Shown piece after piece: positions 9,440 to 18,263 of a stretch of 64,000 nucleotides of DNA. A program made the translations under genes and the position numbers. The notes under the pieces were generated by a model, which was not told the DNA's origin, searched no databases, and saw only the letters and a list, made by a program, of their open reading frames with translations. The stretch lies in NCBI RefSeq assembly GCF_000317245.1, contig NZ_AJLJ01000496.1, positions 62,001-126,000 of the forward strand. Direction: 5' to 3'. This DNA comes from Fischerella muscicola SAG 1427-1 = PCC 73103 (GTDB taxonomy: Bacteria > Cyanobacteriota > Cyanobacteriia > Cyanobacteriales > Nostocaceae). Each line of letters begins with the position of its first letter. Positions within the stretch are counted from its first letter, which is position 1.

Positions 9440-10162
9440 ATGTTATATTGGGAAAATCAATCTGGTTTACCGAATTTCTATAAAGGTTGGAATGTCTTTA
9501 TAGGTGAAGAGCAGAACGACACAGCTACTCAGTTTGATACATCGCTCCAAAAACTACTTGAGTGGCTGAAAAAATATATGTCTGTAGATACTGTTACTAT
9601 CTTATTACCAGTTAAAGATCAGCAGAATCTAGATGTATATGCCAGTATTGGACTTGAGGAAGAGATAGCACAAAATATCCGCATTCCCATTGGGCATGGT
9701 ATAGCTGGTCGCATTGCCGCAAGTATGAAGCCAATGATATTGGATAATATGTCGGAAGTAGATATCTTTAGTCCAATCTTACGCCAAAAGGATCTGAAAT
9801 CACTTGTTGGTATACCAATACTGCTCAAACAAGGTATGGTAGGAGTACTACATGTTGGCACTGTTAAGTCTCATCAGTTTACCGAAAGGGATGTGGAACA
9901 GCTGCAACTAGTTGCACATCGCATCAGTACAATGATTCATGCAGAGGTTTTAAATTTCGAGCAGAGCAAATACAATCAGGGATTTAGTTTACACAACTCC
10001 TACTTACATGCCCATTTTCATAGTGTTTACCAAGTATTGATATTGAGTATTTCTACTTTGAAAGAGGGAATATTGAGATTAGCTGGTGCTGTATTAGCCT
10101 GGATCAGTTCAGCTAAACAGGAAGACAAGAAGCACAATTTTTCTATATTTCAGATAGGTTAA
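9440..10162 (+). CDS. GAF domain-containing protein
   Basis: A 240-residue protein with one GAF sensor domain at about residues 30-170 (KKYMSVDTVTILLPV, IRIPIGHGIAGRIAAS, LKSLVGIPILLKQGMVGVL). I chose the ATG at 9440 because TGGAG sits 7 bp upstream; a TTG at 9434 would add two residues. GAF domains bind small ligands or tetrapyrroles. No phytochrome-type Cys-His chromophore motif is visible. The C-terminal about 50 residues lack a recognisable output domain. The next gene is a response regulator in the same orientation, but about 230 bp away, so pairing is uncertain. Confidence 0.8.
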   Translation: MLYWENQSGLPNFYKGWNVFIGEEQNDTATQFDTSLQKLLEWLKKYMSVDTVTILLPVKDQQNLDVYASIGLEEEIAQNIRIPIGHGIAGRIAASMKPMILDNMSEVDIFSPILRQKDLKSLVGIPILLKQGMVGVLHVGTVKSHQFTERDVEQLQLVAHRISTMIHAEVLNFEQSKYNQGFSLHNSYLHAHFHSVYQVLILSISTLKEGILRLAGAVLAWISSAKQEDKKHNFSIFQIG

Positions 10163-10219
10163 CATCCCCCACACTCTACCGATAATTCTGAACAGCGTAG
10201 AAGAAAGCGGATAAATCCT

Positions 10220-10345
10220 GGAACTCAATCCGCAATCTAAAATCCACGCATCCTGAAGCCTTCGGATAAATCTTGGGGGTCAATCCAAAATCCATAGACG
10301 CGGAGCGGCTTCTCAAAGAGTAATCTAAAATCCGAAATTGTTTGA
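10220..10345 (+). repeat. Dispersed 126-bp repeat, copy 1
   Basis: This intergenic stretch before the response regulator matches the reverse complement of 21061-21185 over essentially its whole length. Shared blocks include ggggtcaatccaaaat, gcggagcggcttctcaaag and agtaatctaaaatc. It is non-coding here. Confidence 0.8.
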
Positions 10346-10393
10346 CCAACAGCCTGCTAAATTGGAGATAAAGTCGAGGAAAGGAAACTGTAA

Positions 10394-11089
10394 ATGTCTG
10401 CACAATTGTTACTGGTAGATGATGAACCGGGACTGCGTGAAGCAGTAAAAGACTATTTACAGGAAAGCGGTTTCAGCGTTCAAGTTGCCAGTAACGCTCG
10501 TGAGGGCTGGGAGTTGATGCAACAAAATACTCCTGACTTGGTAATCTCTGATATTATGATGCCTCAAGTAGATGGATATCAATTCCTGAAACAACTACGT
10601 GAAGACCCCCGTTTTCAAGCATTGCCAGTGGTATTTTTAACCGCAAAAGGCATGACAACTGATCGCATCCAGGGTTATCAAGCTGGTGTTGATGCTTATC
10701 TGCCAAAGCCCTTCGATCCTGATGAGTTAGTGGCAATAGTCGAAAACCTGCTTAAGCGTCGTGCTAGCAAAATTCCAACTACAACTGAAGAAGGCGAAAC
10801 ACCTGATATTGCCGATCTGGCTAACCAAATTGCCCAAATAAAGGCTTTATTGACCCAAAGAAATGCGATCGCTCAGTCTCCACCACCATTCACAATCGAT
10901 TTAACTCCGCGAGAACAGAGTGTTTTAAATTTGGTAGCGGAAGGTTTAATGAACAAAGAAATTGCTCGTCGTTTAGAAACCAGCGTCCGCAATGTTGAAA
11001 AATATGTCAGCCGTCTATTTAGCAAAACTGGCACCAATAGCCGAACCGAGTTAGTTCGTTTTGCTCTTGAACATGGTTTGGCAAAATAA
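10394..11089 (+). CDS. NarL/LuxR-type response regulator
   Basis: A 231-residue response regulator. Residues 1-120 form the receiver, with the acidic pair in DDEPG, the phosphoacceptor Asp in DLVISDIMMP and the Lys in YLPKPFDP. After a linker, residues about 165-231 form a LuxR-type helix-turn-helix (LTPREQSVLNLVAEGLMNKEIARRL, NVEKYVSRLFSKTGTNSR). The architecture and sequence resemble the cyanobacterial and plastid Ycf29/Rre1 group, a stress-responsive transcription regulator. That subgroup assignment is from memory and moderate. No kinase gene is adjacent, as is common in cyanobacteria. Confidence 0.9.
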   Translation: MSAQLLLVDDEPGLREAVKDYLQESGFSVQVASNAREGWELMQQNTPDLVISDIMMPQVDGYQFLKQLREDPRFQALPVVFLTAKGMTTDRIQGYQAGVDAYLPKPFDPDELVAIVENLLKRRASKIPTTTEEGETPDIADLANQIAQIKALLTQRNAIAQSPPPFTIDLTPREQSVLNLVAEGLMNKEIARRLETSVRNVEKYVSRLFSKTGTNSRTELVRFALEHGLAK

Positions 11090-11573
11090 CGATAAAAAGA
11101 TAAGAAAAAACAGGAAACTCGAAGTTCCTCAATCAGCATAATCCAGAAGCAGAATTCAGAATTTTGAACCCTGAGTTCTGAATTTTGCAATTTGTAACGA
11201 ATTCGATGCCTCCAGATATTCAGTAAGAGCAAGTAGCTTTCTAGGAATACCCTAGAAAATAACTGCAAAACATAACATTTCCCAAAAAACAGGGTAAAAA
11301 TCCACTTAGCAGAACCCACTCAGTATCTGTAGTGCAAAGGATGAAGGCTACTGTAAAAATAATAGTGTCTCTCCCTAGACGCCTAGAAAAAAAGCTTCTC
11401 GTAGAGTAGGGTTAAACTTAATTTGATAACTACAGGATTGGGTTAAACAAGCAGGTTATAGAAAGAGTAAATTATCTAACAAGTAAACTTAAACAAGTTC
11501 ACTATTCCCTGCTCAATACAAGACACAAAACAAAACATTACTGGTAATTACAGAACTCAAATAGGCCTCAAGG
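11090..11573. other. Intergenic region (484 bp) with one inverted repeat
   Basis: Between the response regulator and a convergent small gene. At about 11150-11190 the words ttcagaa and ttctgaa form a short inverted repeat within an AT-rich stretch of a kind common in Nostoc intergenic DNA. The rest shows no reading frame that looks coding and no RNA gene that I recognise. Confidence 0.35.
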
Positions 11574-11855
11574 TTAAGTGTTTTCAGTAGAGTTACGTAA
11601 ACGCATTAATTGGCGTCGCATTTGTGGTGATGCTTTCAGTTCTGAAATTTCCTGCGCCTTGACAGAAGCTTGCAGAGTCTCTAGAAATTCATCAGATCCT
11701 TCAGTTAATAAAGCATCTAGCAACACCTGTAAAAGTTGATCACGATCACCTAATAAACTTTTTTCCTCAATCAACCGAAATTTGAGATGTATTTCACATT
11801 CATAAACACCTACTTCAATATTATTTATTTGGCGTGGTAATACTTTGGAGTTCAT
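11574..11855 (-). CDS. Conserved-looking small protein of unknown function
   Basis: A 93-residue soluble protein that I do not recognise. It starts with an ATG preceded by an AAGGAA-type ribosome site. The first half is predicted beta (NNIEVGVYECEIHLKFRLIEE). The second half is helical and Leu-rich (DQLLQVLLDALL, DEFLETLQASVKAQEISEL). It is acidic with a basic C-terminus (MRRQLMRLRN). It stands alone: the downstream neighbour is convergent and about 1.1 kb of non-coding DNA lies upstream. No function is proposed. Confidence 0.6.
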   Translation of the reverse strand: MNSKVLPRQINNIEVGVYECEIHLKFRLIEEKSLLGDRDQLLQVLLDALLTEGSDEFLETLQASVKAQEISELKASPQMRRQLMRLRNSTENT

Positions 11856-12722
11856 AGTTTTTAGGATTCCTTTACTTTTTGGTGATAGAGGTGAGGGGCT
11901 ATATCTAAGAGCAAAATTTCTTTATATTTTTTTGAAATCCAAACTGTTTGAATCAATCTTTTTCTTTCCTTGAACGAAATTTGCATTTCATTTTGCTTCT
12001 CCTGCTATTGTTTCTATCTAGACTCTTAATGTCAAGACTTAGATTTCGCAGCAAATGCTCTAGTTGAACAGCCATAACTATTATTCAGTTTTTGAGATTG
12101 TATACAATAAAGTTTCTGTAAGAACTTGTTCTGGCTTTTTAAAGGTTTTTACATCAACTTTATCTTTACGTCAATAACAGTTTGAGATTTTACTTATAAA
12201 TTCGTGCTTATACGTAAGTATAAACCCGGATTTTCTTTTAAATAATAAAAGCTTGTCATTGTCATGGGAAAATTCACGTAAAATCACTGGATGTAGGATT
12301 TTTCTAGTTGATAAAGATGTATAACTTATTAATAGGGAAACTCTTTATCGGTAACAAATTTTCTTTTAGCAGAAAATATAGACTTAGTTACAATTATTCC
12401 AGCCAAGTATACCGCTTTAAAATTCCTTTGGCTGGACATGTACGAAAAACTTGACAGTTATGCATCCAAAGGGGTTCCTTATCAACTAAAGTTTTTCTTC
12501 TTTCGCGCAAAAATAACAACAAAATCTCCAAATCAATATAATCAGGATGGGCTTTAGCTGTCCTCATTCATAAACTTGGACATCAATACTTATGACACCT
12601 CCCGTTATCTTCTCCAAGCAGATGAGCTTTTTACCTATGACAGCCATAGTTTTTTCTATTAAAGGGTTGTGGCGGCCATCTTAGCTAAAGATTCATGGGG
12701 ATTCAACAGGGAATTAGGTATT

Positions 12723-12778
12723 GGGCATGGGGCATGGGGCATGGGGCATGGGGCATGGGGCATGGGGCATGGGGCATG
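12723..12778 (+). repeat. Heptanucleotide tandem repeat, 8 x GGGCATG
   Basis: Eight perfect head-to-tail copies of GGGCATG. Short tandemly repeated heptamers are a known feature of heterocystous cyanobacterial genomes. A related but less regular array lies at 37973-38082. The copy number is likely to vary between strains. Confidence 0.95.
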
Positions 12779-12788
12779 GGGGATTGGT

Positions 12789-12862
12789 TATTCTCCTTTG
12801 TCTCCCTCGTCTCCCCACACTTCCCACACTTCCCACACAGCCTTGTCCCTCTTGCTCCCAGA
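12789..12862 (+). repeat. CT-rich dispersed repeat
   Basis: A pyrimidine-rich tract (ctcctttgtctccctcg, then cacttcccacacttccc) directly follows the heptamer array upstream of ndhM. It is of the same type as the tracts at 5718-5768 and 46086-46140. Confidence 0.6.
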
Positions 12863-12999
12863 TCAAGATTAAGATAGAACTATAGCCTATCCCAGAAAGT
12901 TAATATCCTGATAGATATTACGCTAAACGTGGCATCTTCGATAGATTGCTTGTATTCTAGTCAAACGAGAACTGCTATAACCTGAATCACCAAACTGTT

Positions 13000-13359
13000 A
13001 TGGACGACAACCCAATGCTGCTTAAGTCCACAACCCGGCATATCCGTATTTTTGCGGCAGAAATTGACCGGGATGGCGAACTAGTTCCCAGCAATCAGGT
13101 CTTGACGTTGGATGTTGACCCAGACAACGAATTCAACTGGAATGAAGATGCTCTGCGAAAGGTTTATCACAAGTTTGATGAACAAGTAGAAGCATATAGT
13201 GGCGCAGACCTAACAGATTATAACTTGCGCCGTATTGGGTCTGTCTTAGAGCATTTTCTGCGATCGCTTCTCCAAAAAGGCGAAATCAGTTACAATCTCT
13301 CTGCTCGTGTCACTAACTACAGCATGGGACTTCCCCAAGTAGCACCTGGCAACCAATAG
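13000..13359 (+). CDS. ndhM: NAD(P)H-quinone oxidoreductase subunit M
   Basis: NdhM is a small peripheral subunit specific to the photosynthetic NDH-1 complex of cyanobacteria and chloroplasts, which carries cyclic electron flow and respiration at the thylakoid. The 119-residue protein matches the family along its length: an N-terminal strand TTRHIRIFAAEI, the conserved DVDPDNEFNWNEDAL, then the helix YNLRRIGSVLEHFLRSLL and a short C-terminal tail. It has no membrane segment, as expected for a cytoplasmic-side subunit. It stands alone, which is usual for ndhM. Confidence 0.93.
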   Translation: MDDNPMLLKSTTRHIRIFAAEIDRDGELVPSNQVLTLDVDPDNEFNWNEDALRKVYHKFDEQVEAYSGADLTDYNLRRIGSVLEHFLRSLLQKGEISYNLSARVTNYSMGLPQVAPGNQ

Positions 13360-13412
13360 AGTTAGGAGTTGAGTTATTAGTTATAAAAATTATTAACTTC
13401 TAACTCCTGTAA

Positions 13413-13469
13413 GGGCAGGTTTAGCTGGGTCTGACTTCTACTGATAGCTATTGGCCAGCTAAACCCACC
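13413..13469. repeat. Long inverted repeat downstream of ndhM
   Basis: The arm gggcaggtttagctgg (13413-13428) pairs with ccagctaaacccaccc (13454-13469) with two imperfect positions around a 25-nt loop. It lies 54 bp after the ndhM stop and just before a secreted-protein gene. It could end the ndhM transcript or be a small dispersed palindromic element. Confidence 0.6.
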
Positions 13470-13503
13470 CCTACTGTTAACTCCAAAATAATAACGAGTT
13501 TCA

Positions 13504-14856
13504 ATGCTCAATATCCTCAAAATGCTGGCTGCTTGGCTATTGCCGCAGCCTGCTGTCATTTTACTGTTACTCTTCTACTCCCATGCCAAAGCAGCAGAAC
13601 TTGTTGGACGTTCTGTGTTAAGCGCAGATACATTTGCCTTCGGTTCAACAACAGCTCAATTTAAAAAGACAAATCGCACAACTCCTTTTCTTCGTGCTCA
13701 ACCTGTACAAGGTTTTTCTGCGGTTGTCAAAGGGCCAAAAGCAGGCACTTATTTAGTCATTTCAGATAACGGTTTTGGTAGCAAGGCTAATTCGCCTGAT
13801 TACAGATTGCGTATTTATGCGGTCGAACCTGATTTTACTACAGGTAAAGTTTTTCCTGTGAATCTGCAAACCGGAGAAAGACTATCTTGGTTTGATCGTC
13901 AAAGCTTTTTAGAACTAAATGATAAAAATCGTAAAGTTAATTTTCCTATTATTGCAGACCAATTATTTTATCCAGGTAGCACTATCTCCGTTAATCCAGC
14001 AATCAGAACAAATCGTTTATTGACAGGAGGAGATTTTGATATAGAGTCTTTCCAGCGTCTTAGTGACGGTAGCTACTGGTTGGGAGACGAATTTGGCCCT
14101 TTCTTACTACATGTAGGACAGAATGGCGAACTGCTAGATCCTCCTATTTCTCTACCCAACTTCTTAGGTGTGGGTAAATTAGATTTTGTGAAATCACCTG
14201 ATCACCCAGAATTGATTAATTTACCTGATGAGCCAGCAAGATTGACAGCCGCAAACCTGGGCGGTTCTAAAGGTTTTGAAGGTATGGCGATCAACACTAG
14301 TGGTACAAAACTTTATGTATTGTTAGAAGGATCTTTAAAAGGTGACTCTCTCAAGCAGCGCCTATTAATTCATGAATTTGACTTAGCCAGCAAGCAATAC
14401 ACAGGGCAAATTTTCTCTTATCAGCTAGAGCATCAAAGCCATGCGATCGGTGAACTAACTGCCATTAATAATTATGAATATATTGTGATTGAACGTGATA
14501 ACCATCAAGGAGATCCTAATAACTCTGCCTTTAAATCTCCTGCTCAATTTAAGCGTCTTTATAAAATTAATATTAAACAAATTGATGCTCAAGGGTTCGT
14601 TGACAAACAATTATTAGTAGATTTACTAAATATATCTGACCCTCGGAGGATTGGAGGAAACATCACGAAAGCAGGCATCTTCACAATTCCTTTTGTGACT
14701 ATAGAGAGCGTATTACCTGTGGATAGCAGAACCCTACTTGTAATCAATGATAATAACTATGCCGATAGTTATGGTCGTATTCCCAGGCAAGCTGACAATA
14801 CCGAATTTATTCTCCTTCGCTTAAAAAAATCTTTAAATTTATTCAATCGTCATTAG
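13504..14856 (+). CDS. Secreted esterase-like/phytase-type beta-propeller protein
   Basis: A 450-residue exported protein with an N-terminal hydrophobic signal (LLPQPAVILLLLFYSHAKA). The mature part resembles the 'esterase-like activity of phytase' family. Characteristic stretches are GFSAVVKGPKAGTYLVISDNG, the DGSYWLGDEFGPFLLHVG motif, KGFEGMAINTSGTKLYVLLEG and a closing LLVINDNNY. Members are predicted calcium-binding propellers with phosphoesterase or lactonase-like activity, but substrates are mostly unknown. A location in the periplasm or outside the cell is inferred from the signal. It has no operon partner. Confidence 0.8.
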   Translation: MLNILKMLAAWLLPQPAVILLLLFYSHAKAAELVGRSVLSADTFAFGSTTAQFKKTNRTTPFLRAQPVQGFSAVVKGPKAGTYLVISDNGFGSKANSPDYRLRIYAVEPDFTTGKVFPVNLQTGERLSWFDRQSFLELNDKNRKVNFPIIADQLFYPGSTISVNPAIRTNRLLTGGDFDIESFQRLSDGSYWLGDEFGPFLLHVGQNGELLDPPISLPNFLGVGKLDFVKSPDHPELINLPDEPARLTAANLGGSKGFEGMAINTSGTKLYVLLEGSLKGDSLKQRLLIHEFDLASKQYTGQIFSYQLEHQSHAIGELTAINNYEYIVIERDNHQGDPNNSAFKSPAQFKRLYKINIKQIDAQGFVDKQLLVDLLNISDPRRIGGNITKAGIFTIPFVTIESVLPVDSRTLLVINDNNYADSYGRIPRQADNTEFILLRLKKSLNLFNRH

Positions 14857-15782
14857 CTATGAAGTATTAATTCACCCATTCCAATTAAAGATTTTAAAGA
14901 TTCATCATAAGATGTATAATCCCCTTTATATTAATTAGTCGATCAATTATTTTCACACTAAAATAAAAAAATAAATAATTATTGATTCATAACCGATGAC
15001 TAACACCAGAACAGGTTCCCTACTTGATCAGTTATCGTTTGACCTGAATTTTCCTGAACATCTTTAAATCTGGTGTAAAGCCTTTTGAACCTTTGGATCG
15101 ATCTACAACAAAGTCTATCGCCACTTGATCCGAGTATTAGTAATATCATAAGCATCTATGACAAGTTGTTTAGATTTCCCCTTCATGGTTTGTGATTCTT
15201 CAGAAATTAGATCACCAGGGTTAGCAGGGCAGTGAACTTTTTTTTCATTATGCTCTTTAGTTACACTTTAAGTGAGTAAATATGTTAAATTTGCAGTTAA
15301 CGTAGTAGGCAAAGTAATAAACTTAATATCATCTTGGCTATGGCAAATTGCTAATAGCGAGTGAAGACTAGCTAGTAGCTGTCTTCTTTAAGTTTGTTTA
15401 TAAATGCCTCTCTACCTATAAAGTAAAAGTAAAGATTCGTCTACTCTCCTCTTTACTTATGGGGTAATAAGTCTAAACAATGTAGTTGTAGTTGTGAAGG
15501 CGTTATAGTTAGATGACAAGTTGTAAATTCATGAAGCTTTGGCGACAGAGCAACCTACAGAGTAACTGTGGGGTAGAGTTATAACATTGTTGTTTGGGCG
15601 CACCTTTGCACTTGGCTTTATTGAGCCATCGCCGTCCATGCGATGGGTTTCCACAGATAGCACGACATTTTATTTATGATTGTTCCAAAGTTTGGATATC
15701 TCAGTTAAAAAAATATGAGTGGTCTAGATATCGTCGCCAATACTAATAAAGAAATTGCCAATCGCTGATCGGTGGGAAAACT
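14857..15782. other. Long intergenic region (926 bp) with a coding relic
   Basis: This spacer lies before the PP2C gene. The stretch 15032-15271 looks like a decayed gene on the minus strand, listed separately. The remainder is AT-rich without an intact reading frame, recognisable RNA gene or clear operator. Confidence 0.45.
15032..15271 (-). pseudogene. Frameshifted remnant of an unidentified protein
   Basis: Two adjoining minus-strand frames each read like real protein: first VHCPANPGDLISEESQTMKG and KQLVIDAYDITNTRIKW, then after a one-base frame change AIDFVVDRSKGSKGF and TPDLKMFRKIQVKR before a TAA. No start codon is present in the first frame after its upstream TAA. I do not recognise the family. 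The natural composition in both frames suggests the last about 75 residues of a gene that lost its 5' part and took a frameshift. Confidence 0.35.
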
Positions 15783-18098
15783 ATGGAAAATGACGCGGCT
15801 AACCTGTATTGCCCAAATGAAGTTTGTCAATCTCCCAACCCTCTAACCCACAACTTCTGCCAGCGATGCTCTACACCTTTACCTAAACGCTTCCTCTGGG
15901 CTGTGGCAGATGGTATAAATTTGGGTAATCCTGGAGAAATATTGGCGACTCGCTATCTAGTTATTGATAAATATATTCTTTTAGATACTAAGCCTGGTTA
16001 TTTACCCCAAACGCCAGATCCAGAAAAATTACAATCAATCAGAGCTTATTTAAGATTAATTCCCTACCGCCTACATGTACCGCAGGTATACGGTGTAATT
16101 TCTTTATCTGATAGTAGTCAAGGGCAAGACATATTACTTTTAGAAAAACCCCCACTCAAGATTATAGATAGTGCAGTTTCGTTGGATGTACAACTATGTA
16201 CTGAGTTAACCATTGCATGGCGTGATTCTACATCAATGCGTCAACTGAATTGGTTGTGGCAGATAGCACAGTTATGGCAACCTCTGGCTAGTGAAGGTGT
16301 TGCCTCTAGCTTACTTAGTCCCGAATTATTAAGAGTGGAAGGCTCGTTAATACGCCTATTGGAATTGCGTTATCAAGAAGATTATGTACCGAGTTTGTCA
16401 CAGTTAGGGGAATTTTGGCAGCAGTTGATAAGTACGGCAAAACCAGCGATCGCCGAATTTCTCAAAGATATTTGTCATTCACTCATCACAGAAAAAATTT
16501 ATGCTGCCGAACAACTAGTGAGAGTTGTAGATAAAGGACTCTCAACATTAGGAAGTTTTCAATCTCCCGCCATTACAATTGCAACAGTCAGCGATACAGG
16601 GCCAAGTCGTCAACGCAACGAAGATGCCTGTTATCCGCCTAGTGGTAGCATTATCAGCCAACCACCCAACTCTAGTGCCTTGGCGATCGTTTGTGATGGG
16701 ATTGGTGGACACGAAGGTGGTAATGTTGCCTCTAATTTGGCAATTGAAACTATTCAACAGCAGGTACAGGAACTCACTAAAGTTCCTTATGACCACCTTG
16801 ATCCAAATTTGCTCTTAGAAGATTTACAGCAAGCTGCGGCTGCGGCTAATGACAAAATCAGCCAGCGTAACGACAGCGAGAGTCGCCAAGGACGCCAGCG
16901 TATGGGAACAACCTTGGTAATGGCTTTACCTGTTGCTCATGAAATGTACATTGCCCATGTTGGTGATAGTCGTGCCTACTGGATTACACGCCATGGTTGT
17001 TATCAAGTGACACTTGATGATGATGTTGCTTCGCGTGAGGTGCGTCTTGGCTACGCCATTTACCGAGATGCTATACAACAAGGTGCTTCTGGTTCCTTGG
17101 TGCAAGCGTTAGGAATGAGTCCTAGTACATCATTGCATCCCTCTGCTGAACGCTTTATTCTCGACGAAGATTGTATTTTCTTACTATGTTCCGATGGATT
17201 GAGTGACTTTGACCGTGTAGAACAGTATTGGGAAACAGAAATTTTACCGTTAATTCAGGGTAAGACTGATGTTGCAAACGTTGTCGAAAGATTACTAGAA
17301 ATTGCTAACACTCAAAATGGACACGATAATGTCACCATTGCCCTCGTACACTATCAATTTAAGTACTCAGAACCACAGACAAAACCACAATTAGTGTTGC
17401 CCGACATCTCCGATGTTTCTCGTACCAGCAATACTCAAATACCTCAAACCCTACAATCAAAAACAGAAGGTGGTTATTCTCGGAAAACTCAAGTCATTCC
17501 AGATACACAGCCAAGCAAGCTACCGAGAACTGTCCCATTACAGTTTGTCATTCTTATAGGATTAATTCTAGGCGCTGGTTTATTTGGGACGTTATGGATG
17601 CTCAATGGAGGCATCTTCGGTAAGGAAGAAAACGAGCCACTGACTCCCACAATTAATAATACTCCCTCGGTGAAATTTGAGCCATCTGTTGTACCATCTA
17701 CACCAAGCGATCGCCCTGATGTAATCCAGACCACAACTGATATCCAGTTGACAAATACATCATCTCCACAACAAGCGATCGCACCTGCTGGTAGTGTTTT
17801 GAAAATTATTAAGAGCAAAGTAACCACAACAGAACAGCAAAATCCAGATGATTCACTCTTTTTGCGGGTATGCTCTGTCGGAGGTGGTATTATTTCACCC
17901 ACAAACCCATCCGATCCATTAACTCCCATAAATAGAAAACCTGTGGTGAAAAAGGGTAAAATCTACACCATACAATTATCCGAATATCAAAAATTATTGG
18001 ATGATATCTCTATACCATTACCGGAAGTTGTTGCTCAATGTGTGGAGGAGCCTCAGCGTACACCTGCATCTTCAAATCAAGGAGGCTCAAATCCATAA
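15783..18098 (+). CDS. Zinc-ribbon PP2C serine/threonine phosphatase
   Basis: A 771-residue protein phosphatase. A zinc ribbon sits at the N-terminus (C10, C15, C26, C29). Residues about 45-240 resemble a degenerate kinase-like or adaptor region. A full PPM/PP2C domain lies at about 260-525, with RNEDAC, CDGIGGHEGGNVAS, AHVGDSRAYW, CSDGLSDF and GHDNVTIALV supplying the metal-binding aspartates. One membrane segment follows at about 585-605 (FVILIGLILGAGLFGTLW), then a Pro/Thr/Ser-rich outer part. The catalytic domain should therefore face the cytoplasm, with a tail on the far side of the membrane. It heads a signalling block with CHAT-FHA and FHA-PrsW genes. Confidence 0.9.
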   Translation: MENDAANLYCPNEVCQSPNPLTHNFCQRCSTPLPKRFLWAVADGINLGNPGEILATRYLVIDKYILLDTKPGYLPQTPDPEKLQSIRAYLRLIPYRLHVPQVYGVISLSDSSQGQDILLLEKPPLKIIDSAVSLDVQLCTELTIAWRDSTSMRQLNWLWQIAQLWQPLASEGVASSLLSPELLRVEGSLIRLLELRYQEDYVPSLSQLGEFWQQLISTAKPAIAEFLKDICHSLITEKIYAAEQLVRVVDKGLSTLGSFQSPAITIATVSDTGPSRQRNEDACYPPSGSIISQPPNSSALAIVCDGIGGHEGGNVASNLAIETIQQQVQELTKVPYDHLDPNLLLEDLQQAAAAANDKISQRNDSESRQGRQRMGTTLVMALPVAHEMYIAHVGDSRAYWITRHGCYQVTLDDDVASREVRLGYAIYRDAIQQGASGSLVQALGMSPSTSLHPSAERFILDEDCIFLLCSDGLSDFDRVEQYWETEILPLIQGKTDVANVVERLLEIANTQNGHDNVTIALVHYQFKYSEPQTKPQLVLPDISDVSRTSNTQIPQTLQSKTEGGYSRKTQVIPDTQPSKLPRTVPLQFVILIGLILGAGLFGTLWMLNGGIFGKEENEPLTPTINNTPSVKFEPSVVPSTPSDRPDVIQTTTDIQLTNTSSPQQAIAPAGSVLKIIKSKVTTTEQQNPDDSLFLRVCSVGGGIISPTNPSDPLTPINRKPVVKKGKIYTIQLSEYQKLLDDISIPLPEVVAQCVEEPQRTPASSNQGGSNP

Positions 18099-18263
18099 CA
18101 GCCTAATCTGTGTGGTTAACACTCAATAGTCAAAAACTCGATAAACTAGTAGAAACCTGAAATAATACAGGTAAAAGCTAAAAGAAAAAATCAACAGAAG
18201 GCAATTATTTCTGTCTTTTGTTGTTGTATTATTGGAAATTTTTGATTTTGATGTTTGTATGTA

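Larger units (their letters stand above)
11856..12999. other. Long intergenic region (1144 bp) upstream of ndhM
   Basis: This AT-rich spacer contains no convincing gene on either strand. It holds the eight-copy heptamer repeat at 12723-12778 and a CT-rich repeat at 12789-12862. Open frames across the heptamer array only read repetitive Gly-Met-His-Trp peptides and are not genes. Promoters for the small gene on the left and ndhM on the right should lie here, but I see no clear operator. Confidence 0.5.

Noticed and set aside
10873..11319. Minus-strand frame of 148 codons
   Set aside because: It is antisense to the response regulator's DNA-binding domain and then runs through AT-rich spacer.
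12669..12877. Open frames reading Gly-Met-Gly-His-Gly-Ala-Trp repeats
   Set aside because: They arise only from the 7-bp tandem repeat and the CT-rich tract, and all frames stay open because of the repeat.
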